Source: Calliopsis andreniformis
Taxonomy: Eukaryota; Arthropoda; Insecta; Hymenoptera; Andrenidae
Assembly (NCBI RefSeq): GCF_051401765.1
Contig: NC_135071.1
Location: forward strand, 17,276,961-17,340,960
Direction of reading: 5' to 3'
DNA: 64,000 nt
In this document: piece after piece, positions 1-12,100 of the stretch
How the letters are laid out: every line of letters begins with the position of its first letter
How positions within the stretch are numbered: the first letter of the stretch is position 1
Made by a program: the position numbers and the translations under genes
Notes under the pieces: generated by a model
Database searches by the model: none
What the model was told of the DNA's origin: nothing
What the model saw: only the letters and a program-made list of their open reading frames with translations

Positions 1-722
1 GACAAACCGTTCCTATTACCCATAGAGAACACTTATTCAATCCCTGGTAGAGGAACAGTAGTTACAGGTAGATTAGAACGTGGGAAAATAAAGAAGGGCT
101 CAGAGTGTGAAATAATCGGTTTCAACAAAATTATAAAGACTACAATAACTGGAATAGAGATGTTCCATCAAATATTAGAGGAGGCACAAGCTGGGGATCA
201 ATTAGGTGCTTTACTTAGAGGTTTAAAGAGAGAAGATGTCAGAAGGGGCATGATCTTGTGCAAGCCTGGTAGTATTAAAGCCCACGATCAATTGGAGTGT
301 AAAATTTACATGTTAACTCACGCAGAAGGAGGTAAAAAGAAACCTATAAGTCACCAAATTCACGCTCAGATGTACTGTAAGACGTGGGATTGTACCACTG
401 AACTTAATTTAAAAAATAAAAGTTTAGTTATGCCTGGTGAAGACTTCTCGTAAGTGTCGAACATGTTTCATAGGTAGATAGTGTAGTAAAATCATTAAAC
501 AGATATCAAATGAGTATAATTCTTACTTTCAGAGCGGTATTAAAATTAATAAGGCCAATGGTTTGCGAGAAAGGACAACGATTCACATTACGAGATGGAG
601 GAAAAACCTTGGCAACGGGGGTAATCACAAATGTTCTAGCACCTCTAACCGATAATGAGCGAATGCAAATTCTCGAAGGTAAAAAGAAACTGAAGAAAGA
701 GACGGAGAATGCACAAGCTTAA
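1..722 (+). CDS. TUFM: Mitochondrial elongation factor Tu, C-terminal part (partial)
   Basis: The visible exons are 1-449 and 533-722, joined at a GTAAGT donor and a TTTCAG acceptor; the 5' part lies outside the window. The 212 visible residues cover EF-Tu domains 2 and 3. They begin in the domain 2 stretch GRGTVVTGRLERG, continue through GIEMFHQILEEAQAGDQLGALLRGLKRED, and end with MPGEDFSAVLKLIRPM and EKGQRFTLRDGGKTLATG, all close to metazoan mitochondrial EF-Tu. The protein delivers aminoacyl-tRNA to the mitochondrial ribosome as the GTP-bound form. The domain 3 segment around YCKTWDCTTELNLKNKSLVMPG is less conserved than expected. The tail is lysine-rich (KKKLKKETENAQA). Insects can carry two mitochondrial EF-Tu paralogues, and which one this is cannot be decided here because the GTPase domain is not visible. 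The gene is convergent with Ran. Confidence 0.93.
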
Positions 723-1044
723 ATTGATGCATTCTTGCGTCTGAAAATCGATGCGATTACTATCAGCAATTTGACTAAAAAGATGAATTGTTTAATTAAT
801 CGAGAATATATGCACGTGTAAAGGTATCATCATAAATTGATTTCACGAGTTTCATATGCATATTCACGTAACTGTAATTAGAAGTTTCTGTTCCCCAGCG
901 ACCTAGTGATATAGATATATATTATATGTAAGCAGCTGTAAGCATTAAATCGTTTTTATCAACAATTATGTTAATGTAAATGTGTTTATTTCGATGCTAC
1001 GTTTTAGACATGCAACTGAAAAACATCCTTTATACGTATCGTTC

Positions 1045-1050
1045 AATAAA
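1045..1050 (+). promoter_or_regulatory. Polyadenylation signal of the EF-Tu gene
   Basis: An AATAAA hexamer lies about 320 bases after the EF-Tu stop codon in AT-rich DNA. The 3' UTR therefore probably spans 723 to about 1070. Nothing else was seen in that stretch. Confidence 0.6.
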
Positions 1051-1070
1051 CTGTCCTTGTACAAAACTTA

Positions 1071-2529
1071 CTAATTTAGTATTATCGGAATGGTCGCGAT
1101 GTTTAGTATAACACAGACCTCTTCCTTCCCTTCAATTTTGTGAAGGATACAAGAGAACGTGACGTTGCGCATATATGTGAGCATTCCGAGGTATTTCAAC
1201 AATTCTATGACAATTTATTGAATTCAGTACACATCACTGGTACAAGCTGCTTTGAGCAGAATAATGTAACACCAGATTCGACATACCTTTTTTTTGTTTG
1301 TTTTTTTAATTCTTATATAAAAGTTTTATGATTCACGCCATCCAATCTTACGCGTATTTGTATTCTATTACCAACGAAACGAGGGATATAAGGAAAGGGA
1401 CTTATGTAGTGCTCAAGCCATCTTCCAACCAAACGAACATTTTCTGTTTAGAAAAGAAAAACACTGTTTATATAATTTAAGTCGAACAAATCATACATTC
1501 ACTTTCGCTTATAAAAATAGTAAATAGTCCTCATTATCGTGGACAGGCGCAACTGACTACAAATCGTGCTCCGCACCAATCGAAACATTATTTCAAAGTA
1601 CAACATTGTATTGGGTAGTAGCAAATTGTTCGCGAGAACGATCACTGTTTTGTTCGTTCAATTGGTACATACACATCAATCAATACGCTTTGCTTATTTA
1701 TAATCACGTAATCGGTACATGTGAAGTTAACGAAAACGTTGTTTATCAATTAGTAAACATCAGACTACTTTTTAGAGCCTTTCCAATCTGTTTCTTTCCC
1801 AGTTTGAATGTGTTTATGTAAACAGTGACTTCTAAATATTAGTAATTCATGCACATCGAGAGATTCTTTCTTGCAGAATTAATACTTTTACGTTTGTATT
1901 TCTTTCAGCATGTTCATTTGTTCGGAAGTTTACAATCTTTACACACTATATTCCCCTTATATTAGGTACAATAGAACTAATAACAAAAATTTCATTGCTT
2001 TAACGCTATGCCTTAAAGTGGGTCGACAATTGGTTTCATCGATACATCATACGTTGACTACGCTAAACACATCGTATCGCACAGCATACAAGCACTCACG
2101 CATACACATTCATAATACGCAAGTGAAGTAAAGAATATGGAGCAAGCACAACGTCTAGTATCGAACCGTGTTTAGTTCGAACGAGTAAAATTTCGAAACC
2201 CTCCTCGAATTGTAAGCTTATACCAGGCAAAGGTACGTTATGCTCGGATCATACTATTCACATTTAAAATTGTTACGTGTTATACATTCAACGCGCGCAA
2301 ATCCCTATGCGAGCGAAAGTAACATTCAATTCTTGTATCCCTTCTTTAAGACAAAGCATGTGAAACTCGTAATCACAGAAATATATTTATCGTTATTTAT
2401 GTTAGGTATCGAATAAAAGTGTACGCGAATTCTTCAATGAAAGAATCTTCGATCTACCGAGAAGCAGGTGAACGTAACGTGCCCGTACGCGTTTTGCCTC
2501 TGTTTGGATCATATACGCGATGTAACAAA
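1071..2529. other. AT-rich intergenic and 3' UTR stretch between EF-Tu and Ran
   Basis: No gene is recognisable. The two flanking genes converge here, so the right part should contain the Ran 3' UTR. I found no clear AATAAA for Ran on the minus strand, so its 3' end is not placed. The short open frames in the stretch look like chance. Confidence 0.5.
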
Positions 2530-3356
2530 CTAAAGATCTTCGTCGTCCTCTGGTAACGCCGTCTCCTGGGCTTCTTTAAGATCCTTCTCGATCTGTTGCT
2601 GCCATTGTGGGTCCATAGTGACTTCGGGTGGCAGGAGCGCTGGCATAGCAACAAATTCTAAGTTGGGATCTCCAATCAGTTTACGTGCCAGCCACAAGAA
2701 AGGCTTCTCGAAGTTGTAATTACTCTTTGCACTAATGTCGTAGTACTGAAATCATACAAATATATTACTTGTTGCATACAGGTTACAAAAAATGAAAACT
2801 ATGTTAGAAACGGTCAGATTAGAAGGACAAAGGTATCATAGTACTTCATTCCACGAATTATCATCAGGAATACAGGATGGTATCGGAGTTTACTATCAAA
2901 TTTCATAGAACCAAAGTATCTCACCTGTAGGTTCTTCTTCCTATGGAAAACGATGCTCTTGGCTTTCACTTTTCTATCCTTGATATCGACCTTGTTGCCG
3001 CAAAGTACAATAGGTATATTTTCACACACTCGTACCAAGTCTCTGTGCCAATTAGGTACATTTTTGTACGTCACTCTTGACGTTACATCAAACATAATGA
3101 CAGCGCACTGTCCCTGAATATAGTAACCATCCCGAAGACCACCGAACTTCTCCTGACCAGCCGTGTCCCAGACATTGAATCGAATGGGTCCTCGGTTTGT
3201 GTGAAAGATCAGAGGATGCACCTCCACCCCCAAGGTCGCAACATACTTCTTCTCGAATTCACCAGTTAAATGCCGTTTGACGAACGTTGTCTTCCCAGTA
3301 CCACCGTCACCGACCAAGACGCACTTGAAAGTGGGCATATCAGCTTCCTGTGCCAT
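2530..3356 (-). CDS. Ran: GTP-binding nuclear protein Ran
   Basis: The complete two-exon gene is complement(2530..2745, 2925..3356), giving 215 residues; the family is about 216. Ran is the small GTPase that sets the direction of importin/exportin transport through nuclear pores and drives spindle and nuclear-envelope assembly. Visible motifs are the P-loop GDGGTGKT, switch [10 protein letters not shown], switch [18 protein letters not shown], the base-binding NKVD and SAK, and the acidic tail ending DEDDEDL-like (LPEDDEDL). Ran has no C-terminal prenylation cysteine, and none is present here. I chose the ATG at 3356 because [12 protein letters not shown] matches the family start; an upstream in-frame ATG at 3374 would add six residues. 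The intron falls after KKNLQ, with GTGAGA donor and TTTCAG acceptor. The gene is divergent from syntaxin 1A. Confidence 0.98.
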
Positions 3357-5891
3357 TTTGATGTCGTTTCTCACTGATCAGGTAACAAAGCGACGAATCT
3401 GAAAAACGACCGATGACGTTCGATCACAGGAACATTATTCGAGTCAAACGACTCTGCTCCAGCGTTAGCCTGCTACAATCTGTTCTCGACTGGATATCTC
3501 AGCACGTGAACCGACCACGCTATCGCAGGCACAGAGATCCGCGGTTTCGAAATTACTGGAATATGCTAGACGTTATCACGCGTTAAAAACGTGATCGGCG
3601 GATCATCGACTGGATAGAACCTTGAGAAATTCAACCGATTTCTGCTCGTTCAGCGATCCTACCTACCGAGGCGTTAATTGATCGTACTTTCAACGATAGC
3701 TCCGAAAGCCGGTTGCCCGATATCCCGCGCTCTGAGACGGCAAGCCGACGTAGGAATTCACCACGTTCCGCCAAGAGAATGGCGCCTCCCGTTCTAACAC
3801 GATAGGCTCTCGGGCTTATTTTGACACAAGATCGCGCGCGGTTTTGTGATAATTAAGAAGGATTGGGCGAGCTGACGGTTAATTTACACGAGATCTGTGG
3901 AAATCCAAGGGGCTGGATACAAAATTTCCCGGCAAGTGACGTGGTACGTGAAAATGACCGATAAAACTTACCCTGCCACACAGTCGTTATGGCTCACAAT
4001 GGCGTTCCTTTGACTCAACCAGTAGGGGTCCGCTTTCTCGTCATTCGCCGAATATGAGGAAGTGGAAGTTAAAGGTGTGGTTTAGTGGGAAGGATGTAGA
4101 AAAATTCGGGTTGAATATTTTTTATTTTGCAGCGTTAAAATAATACGGGTTTGGCTGATTTTTCGAAATATTTTCATGATTAACGTTCTATAGTATAGCG
4201 ACATCTATTTTATACGCGCCACATCGAGTCGGTATCGAAGATTTTTAGTTTTCGACGAAAGAGTCGTCTTCTAGGAAAGTTTAAACTATTCTGGCGCGCG
4301 AGGGCGCGTCGAGTCACAGATTGTGGGAAAGCAGTGGCTTCGATTAATTATTGCTGGCTTAAATTGCTAGTGTTAATTGTTTCTGTGGTACGAAATTCGT
4401 GAATGAATTTCTGAGGTTATTTACAGGTGGTTGCTGATAGGAAAAGGAAACGAAGCGACTGCGTGTTTGCTACGGATCCTACTTTCTTTTTGAAACTCCC
4501 GCTAAGATATTCAAACTGAATTTAGCAAGTTAAAGCTGCTGTTGCTGGGGCCTATAGCAAACTTCAGGTAGATGAGGTCTGAGAAGTTGTATTTTGCTTT
4601 GGCGCCAATTTTAACGTAAACGATTGCTTGGATTTTGATTTTATATGTATGTAATAATGATTTTTATTTTATTGATAGACAAGTGTTCTAAGTTCAAGTA
4701 GTAATTAAAACACTTGAGTATTTATAGAGTCTTTCGAGCAATAAATTATATTAAAGGAATGGGAGGGAACTACTTTTCAAGATGGCGGCTAGTGGCAAAT
4801 TCGAACATCGCGTAGTTCGTTCACTTTCGACTTCCTTTTCATTGTAGTTAATATTAGTGAATTAAGTAAGGCGCATAAATAGTGATATCAGTGAATTTCG
4901 TTTCATTCTTCAGATATACAGGTGGAACAGTGAGAGGAGAAAAGGTAAGAAAAGAAATTGAGTAGTCAATCCATCATCCCTATTCTGTAAACATCATTAA
5001 CTCCTTTAAACTCAAAGTGGGGTTAAAAAATATCCACAAAGTGTTGAACTTTAGCTTTTCTATAAAATAACTCGTGTAGATTGTCAGTAATCTGTTAGCA
5101 GTGTAAAAAATAATCGCATTTAATCGTAACAGATGAATTAGATATTTTCAGTCTCTTAAAATCAACGATTAGGTTCGAATGATTCTAACTACGCAACAAT
5201 TTGGGTTTTCTAGAGTTAATAATCATATATCCTTCGTTTTATTTTTCTTCCTTTTTGTGTTGTCGCATATTATTACAATTTTTTTCGGAGTACATCATCA
5301 TACGACACATTAAACATTTGTATTCCTCTCCCATGACTTAAAATCAGTATGAAGGTATAGGAAAAAAAATTGTTTGAAAATTGAGAGTGCAGAAAGTAAT
5401 AGGAAGTACTTAGAAAAAAAAATTCAAAAAAATTGCAAAGGTCTTAACGCCCACTCCATAAATATATTTTCGATATCCTGCATCTATCTCATTCTCACAT
5501 CAAATATCAATGGAAGATAAATGCAACACAGCTAGAAAGAATTTGACAAAAACGCTACCAAAGACAGGAATATTTTCATAAGCAAACACTCCTTCATTTA
5601 AGTTAAAACCCCAGGCGAATGCTATTCAAAGTTACCATCCCCGCAGATTCGACGAAAAAAGCCTATTATCCGCAGCCCTGAAGCACTAAAATTTACAATC
5701 CTAAAATTAATGTCTCCTCGCTTTCAGAAAAAGAGCCTCCAGGTGAAGAACAAGAACCGAAAAAACTCGGAAGACAGACCTGGACAAGAAAAGCCATCGT
5801 TCCCCCTCACTGTCAATAAAAATTCGACACGCCAGGTGTTCCCCGATTGGGCCAGGGCTCCCCGAGTGGTGGGGTCGCTCCTGCTCGGAGT
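3357..5891. other. Intergenic region between Ran (-) and syntaxin 1A (+)
   Basis: This 2.5 kb contains both 5' regions. A likely 5' UTR acceptor for Ran (minus-strand TTTTTCAG) sits near 3400. A YY1-like motif (CAAGATGGCGGCT, 4779-4791) precedes a 31-nt segment with a good acceptor and donor (4914-4944), but no protein can be assigned to it. The remainder is AT-rich with no visible gene. Confidence 0.5.
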
Positions 5892-5912
5892 TGACGTCAG
5901 CGGCGCATGCGT
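5892..5912 (+). promoter_or_regulatory. CRE and NRF1-like sites at the syntaxin 1A promoter
   Basis: A perfect palindromic CRE (TGACGTCA, 5892-5899) is followed three bases later by GCGCATGCGT (5903-5912), close to the NRF1 palindrome. The pair lies about 205 bases before the syntaxin ATG in a GC-rich segment, where the 5' UTR is expected to start. No TATA box was seen. The assignment to transcription factors is inferred from motifs only. Confidence 0.5.
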
Positions 5913-6114
5913 ACTACAGCGGACGGCACTGCAGAAGCAGGCAAGTTCGCGAGTGTATCGATTTTACGATCGTGTCTCTCGCCGCTAGTGCGTCCGTTTC
6001 CTTTAGTTTTTAGTGGCCGTGCTCATCGTACATGGATAAAATCGTGAATGGGATTAGTCGCTAGTCTGCTCGAACCGTGCACCCGCTGATTCGCAACTCT
6101 TCGTCACCCTCGCC

Positions 6115-9100
6115 ATGACCAAGGATAGATTAGCAGCCCTCGTCGCGGTGAGTTTCAACTGGCTACGTATATTTTACTAGAAACCGAGCCGATTCGGTCA
6201 GCCTTGCCCGTTAACTTTCTCTCTCTGTCTCTCTCTGTCTCTCTTCGCACATTTCCTCTCTCGCTGTCTCTCTCACACATCATATCCCTCTTTTTCACTG
6301 TCTCTCTCTCTTTCTCTCTCTCACTCTCCTCTTCTTCTCTGTCCCGCCCTCTCTTTTCCGCGCCTTCTTTTATTTCTCTTTTTATTCATCTTCTTAGCGC
6401 GCTTTTCCTCTCGTCTTTTTCTTTCTCTCTCTCTGTCTCTCTCTCTCTGTCCTCGTTCGTAATATTTTCCCTCGTCCCTTTTCCCACGTTCCATGTCTTT
6501 TCCTCGTTTCACTCTCGTTTCAGTATCGCTACGCGCTAGGATCTCCATACGTGCAACTCGTTGCCGTTTCTCTTGTTGCAACGGGAGCGAGCGTTCCTCT
6601 TGGGAATACATGACTCTGTCATCAATTGAATCGATGCCCGGATGGATCTCCTTCGCGAGCAAACGGCACAGAGCGGGAGAGAGAGAGAGAGAGAGAGAGA
6701 GTGAGTGAGGGAGAGCGCGCGAGGAGGAGAAGGCGTTTCCGAGGTGTCAACCGTCATCGCTGTCAAACGACGGCTGGTCGAGACGAGAAACTGAGGATTG
6801 ATGCGCGAAGAGCTGGGGAATCTGCTTGTTTTCTAGATTGGCTTGACCGCGAAAGGATTATGATGATTGGTTGGAAAAGTTGATGACCACTTCGCTTTTA
6901 CGATTATTACGGTTTCAGTATTTCGTCGGGGATTCGCTTTTCACCTGTTGGTGGAAGCGGTGAGCGGTAATACGAGGATGTTTTAACGGGGCTGAGACAG
7001 AACATGATAGAGAATACTGAGATAGGTGCTGTTGAGATTTAGTTAGGATAGCTCTGGTTAATAGAGAGTTAAGGCTTCTTTGGTTCCAGAGGATTTCTTG
7101 GGATGTTATAGCGTGGGGATCGTAAAGTATAAATTCTGAGATTAACTAGTCTGCTGACAATTCCCTTTTTTGTAGTATCGAAGATTTAATTAGTGGACTG
7201 TGGACCTTTATGTATTTATGTGCAAATTTCTATTTTCAGAGACATGTAGAATTCACATATTGTACAATATTGTAGTTTAATTTGATTAAAACTAGTGTTT
7301 AGCTTAAAGTAATTCTGTTAACTGCACTGTATAGTATTTGGAGGGAGAAGAAAATTGTATGATAAGGTTGCACTTCTCTGATTCTGTTTATGAAACCAGG
7401 GATTTGCATAAACAGCTGCAGTTTACTAACCCCAAGTTCACTGAGGTTCTAAAAAAACAGTCTAAACTTTTTCTACATATAAATATGAGAGCAAATTTAA
7501 AATAAAAAACTTCTCTAGAGCAGTTTTTATAGCCCTACTAAATACCACTGCAAATCCATAGAGAATGAAAGATCTTCACTAATTTTTATTTCATCAGATT
7601 CTATCATAAATAGACTGCAGATCTCTAGACAGATCTCCATACAAAAACTTTGAATATACAGAAAAATACAGAATCTATATAACATGGAAAACTGTAGAAA
7701 TAATTAGAAAATAGTAGACATCATACTTTATAATATTTCAAATATAGAAGTTCCATTTCCCTAATTTTGTACATGAAAATAGGAATATGCATAATCTTCC
7801 ACAGTCCACTAACAAACGAAAGAAGTATCGACGAGTTTATAACGAGAAAAGCTATAGGAAGAATAGAAAGAGCAGGTTGGGTGTTGTGCACGAGGAGGGA
7901 GAATAGTAGAGGGAGGGAAAAGATGAAGAGAAACCAGTGCCTCCTGTGGCTGACAGGTGTTTGCTAATACATATATCTTTTTCGTCATCGTCTATTTCGC
8001 AACGATGACAGAATCGTTGGTACAGTCGCGTCCCATTGGACGAATTCCATGGGAGGATTTGCCTCCAATATTGGCGATGAACGATCATTCCCCGCGTCGT
8101 GACAGATACACGCGACTGTGTCGATGACTCATTCATAGGCTAACATGTATCTAACAAAAGCTTATGTCTGGGCGTAGCTGGTCGCGTGGCTTTTAGGCAG
8201 AAAAGTACCTTGCGTTTTAATTAAAATACATGGCCAGTGACATGGCTGCACGCCCTTCCTGTTCTGCGATTAGGTTCAAAGATATTTTGTGGATAATTAC
8301 ACATCCGCTTGTGGGATTCCCCGGATTTTCCTCTCTCAGCCTTCCTCGTTGAGTCAACCACAAACTGTTCATTTTCTTTCAAGTACTGCATTATCTTAGA
8401 TACTTGATTCATGTAGTAGTTTTTCTTCTAATCTGTGTTAATAATCGATATCTTCTCGTTACTGTTTCTACTTTCTTTCTTCGGTAATTTTGCTTTCTGA
8501 TAAGATAAATAGAAGTCAACAGGAATTGTAGTCATTGTCAGAAGTGTGTTATGATAAGCAGACTAGTCATTCATTATTTATTATGAATATACTTGCAGCA
8601 AATGAGTAGATTTATCAGAGCAAAGTTGGACACTGGCTGTGAGGATTATTATCTTTTTTTCTCTCATAAGCTTCAAAGTAGATAACCCATATAGCACAGA
8701 GATGTCTTAAAAATGTGTTAAAGATATTCAGTAAAGTCCTCAAAATATTCAAAAGATGTCTTTGAAACACCCACAGATAGAAATCAGTATATTTTCAAGA
8801 CATCCAAATTATGTCTTAAGTTGTTCAGGCATAGTAGACACAAAGTAGACATCTTCAAGACGTCGAGTGCTATCTGGACATATGCAAATACATATTAGGG
8901 TCACAAATAATTGTAATTACTTGTGGCTTCTGGTGCTATTTAATCTTCTAACTTAAAATGTGCTAACAGCACACGTTGAAGTAGAAGCAAGTAAATCACC
9001 AGGATTCTGTATTGTCTCGTCTCGAGGCGCCCAGTGTTCTGTTCGAAATCTATCTAAATCCTCAACTATGTTTGCATTCGGATTATATCACGACTGTTTG

Positions 9101-12100
9101 TCATGGTGAGGCCTCCTTCTGCACCGTAGACGCTTCTTTTCCCTATTTCTCGCCTCAAGGCTCCTGCCAGTCGCGTGATGCGCGCGAGAATGCGTTCACG
9201 GCCGAAACGCCCGAAAGATTGTCGCGAGAACAATTTATAATTGACCGACAAGTCCCCTTGATTTATTCGCGTCTTCTCGTTAACTCGCCGACTGAGGAGG
9301 CAAGAAAATTTGAAACTTCTGTCATCTACGTATCAAGTCGATCCTCATGATATTAAGGCTCTGAGTAAACTCGACTAATCACGGTTAAACTCGCTTACCA
9401 ATACCTTTAGGCATTTAATGGATAGCACTAATTGCTTGAATACATCTACACTGAATCATTTCTGTGATCATTTAACACTGGAAGGATAGGTCGAAAGAAT
9501 CCATTTGCATCTTCGCTGAAATGAGTTTTTAAACGTTCAGAATGTGTGTAGATTGTAGATAGAATTATTATAATGGAATTATAATTTCTGTAAGGATATT
9601 CATAAGATGGCGTAGATTATACAGATATAGAGTTAATTTAAAATTACATGGGTTTACTTCCTGATAGTGGGAAGCTTCAGTCCTAGTGTTAAGATAGTTA
9701 CTTCAGATAAATTAGATACAATAGAAGACTGTACATAAGAGAGGCTTCATATGGCAAGAATAATTCCAAATCAGTTCTTCAATTACCACAATCTTAACAA
9801 GAAATATATGACTCATTTGCTCAATGCAACTCGATTAACTCCACAGAATCAGAACATTCGCATTTATTCTAACATAAACACCCCTAAAAAGCTAAGCATC
9901 AGCCAACTGCTTTGCCACTGAAATCTTAAAAAGAATTCCAAAAATGGAGTTAGCCATTTCATCCTAACACCTGAAATCAGAATATTTTTCACGTCTACTA
10001 CACTATTTAGTCTGTATCTACAACCATGCTATATTTTCGCTGTAATAGGCACTGAAAAGATGGATGCCCGCAGCACGTGCGGGCTTCGGTCAACAGCCGA
10101 GGTCGCGAGATTGAAGATTAGCGCGCGAGCAAGTAGAATACGTCGGTGATTACCGATTCGCGCGATTAGATAGCAAATATAGCAGTTTATGTCGAAGCGT
10201 GTGTCCAATGAGCAACACACGACCTAACAGCTTCACTAGCGACGGCACCCTCGAGCATCCCAGCATTGCAGAAGCTTTCAGAACTCCCGAAGGAAAACAA
10301 TTCGAGGTTGCGAGGGTGTTGGCCGATCGGTCGTCGTCGAATCGTCGACGGTGTTTCGTGGGGAGTTCCGCTTGCTCGGCATTTCGATAGGTGGTTAGGT
10401 AGGTAGGTTAAGGAGGCACGAAACAAAGGGCCGACTGACGAGGAGAGCTCGATGGAAATTGTCAAGGGGACATTCGGGGGTGGGCGATTAAAGTCGCGAA
10501 GGGAAGTCGAGGGGCAAGAAACGCTCGTCGATTGCAGCGAGCCAATGGTTTCTGTTTTATTCGGGAGACATTCGGCGTTCATAGGTGGATTTTTCAGTAT
10601 TTGTGGGCATCTGAGACGTGTGAGAAGCTGCAGAATGCAGAGGATATTCGAAGATATAGAAAATATGAAAAATAGAATACAAATTATACTTGGTATTTGA
10701 AAGCTAAAAGAAATTCTTATTTAGATACTATTCCTGTAACTGTGTTTATAGAAATATGAAATTGTATACAAACTTGCAGTCTACTGATCACTTTTGAGGC
10801 TTCTCCTCAGAGGACTTTTTAACGCTTTGATGTATTGTCCAAACTTAAGTAGTTTTACAGTAGTAAGTAAAAGGGAGAGATTCATTTTGTTAAGATTGGT
10901 GAGAATAGGAATAGGATATACAATTCAGTATTGAATGTATTGAAAAATTGAAATTGAGAAATGTAGAGGTAGATGTATCTAATTAATTGAAATTTTTCAA
11001 TCTGTGGAAAGTTCTTCGATGATAAAATTGGAATTTTTATATAAAGGGGAGTCGATGTGGCATCTGAAAGGCTCAATTGAGGATGATAACCTACTTTAAC
11101 ATTCACTTTGAAATATTCCAATAAACTACGTAATATCACGTCGCGGTTTTTTCTGGTTTATTAGATTTAGCTTCTAAAGCATTGAAAATCGAAGATTGAA
11201 AAAATATCCAGCATTTGATTTTTGTTTTTTATTCGTCTGGGCACTTGAACACTAATTAGGTACATATAAGCTTGGATGAATTTGCAAAGCTTGGCACCTA
11301 TCAGTTTCACTTCTCTAATCAAGTAATACATGATGATACCAACAATAGATTACAACTAATGATTACTCATATGATAATAATATCGTATATTAGTCATAAT
11401 TCCTAGAATGGAATCAAAATGACAAATTTCAGAGCAACTTTATTTAGCATTTTGATTGCCATGGTGACAATTTTTACATTATTCTGAGTTAAATTAACAT
11501 ACCTACACAATTATGAATGGTACTAACAAAAAATTACAGCAACAGCTAGGGGAACACTGTAGCACAAATACAAACATAAATTTAGTATAAAAATAATTTT
11601 ATTTTCAAGTTAGAATTACCACCGAAGTGAATTGTGGTGAATTTTTACTGAATTGTGACAGTATGTTAAAATTAGATTCATCGTGTTTAAGATCTGATAA
11701 AAGACTATCGTCACAAGCACTGACAATGTTTAAGTCTGTTGAAGTAACTAGGAAGTAACCTCCTTCGACTATTCTCCCATTTGCCAATATTCCAATTGAT
11801 AAGGGCTTCTGTCTTCTCAGTCCCCTTGATGCATCTCTTCGAACTATATTCAACAAACTCACAGCAGTATTATCAGTTGACAAAACACAGCTTCTGCACG
11901 CTAGGTCCATGAAGGGCTCGAGATATCGTCTGCCGATATAAGGAGAAACAGTTTCACGAGTTACATTCCCAATGCTCGCTCATATCTCTCCCAGAAACTT
12001 GCCAATCATTCCTGACTTCTCTCTCCAGCTATCGTTACTCTGTCTTCGCCTTGTCCAAGCCTCGTCCTTCGTTTTTTCATCACGTTTCTCCCCGACAATG

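Noticed and set aside
6204..6662. Serine/leucine-rich and arginine/glutamate-rich open frames
   Set aside because: They are translations of CT/GA microsatellite sequence on the two strands.
11605..11910. 101-codon minus-strand open frame in syntaxin intron 1 with protein-like composition
   Set aside because: No family match from memory and no splice-consistent neighbours. Could be a fragment of a retrocopy, but the sequence alone does not show it.
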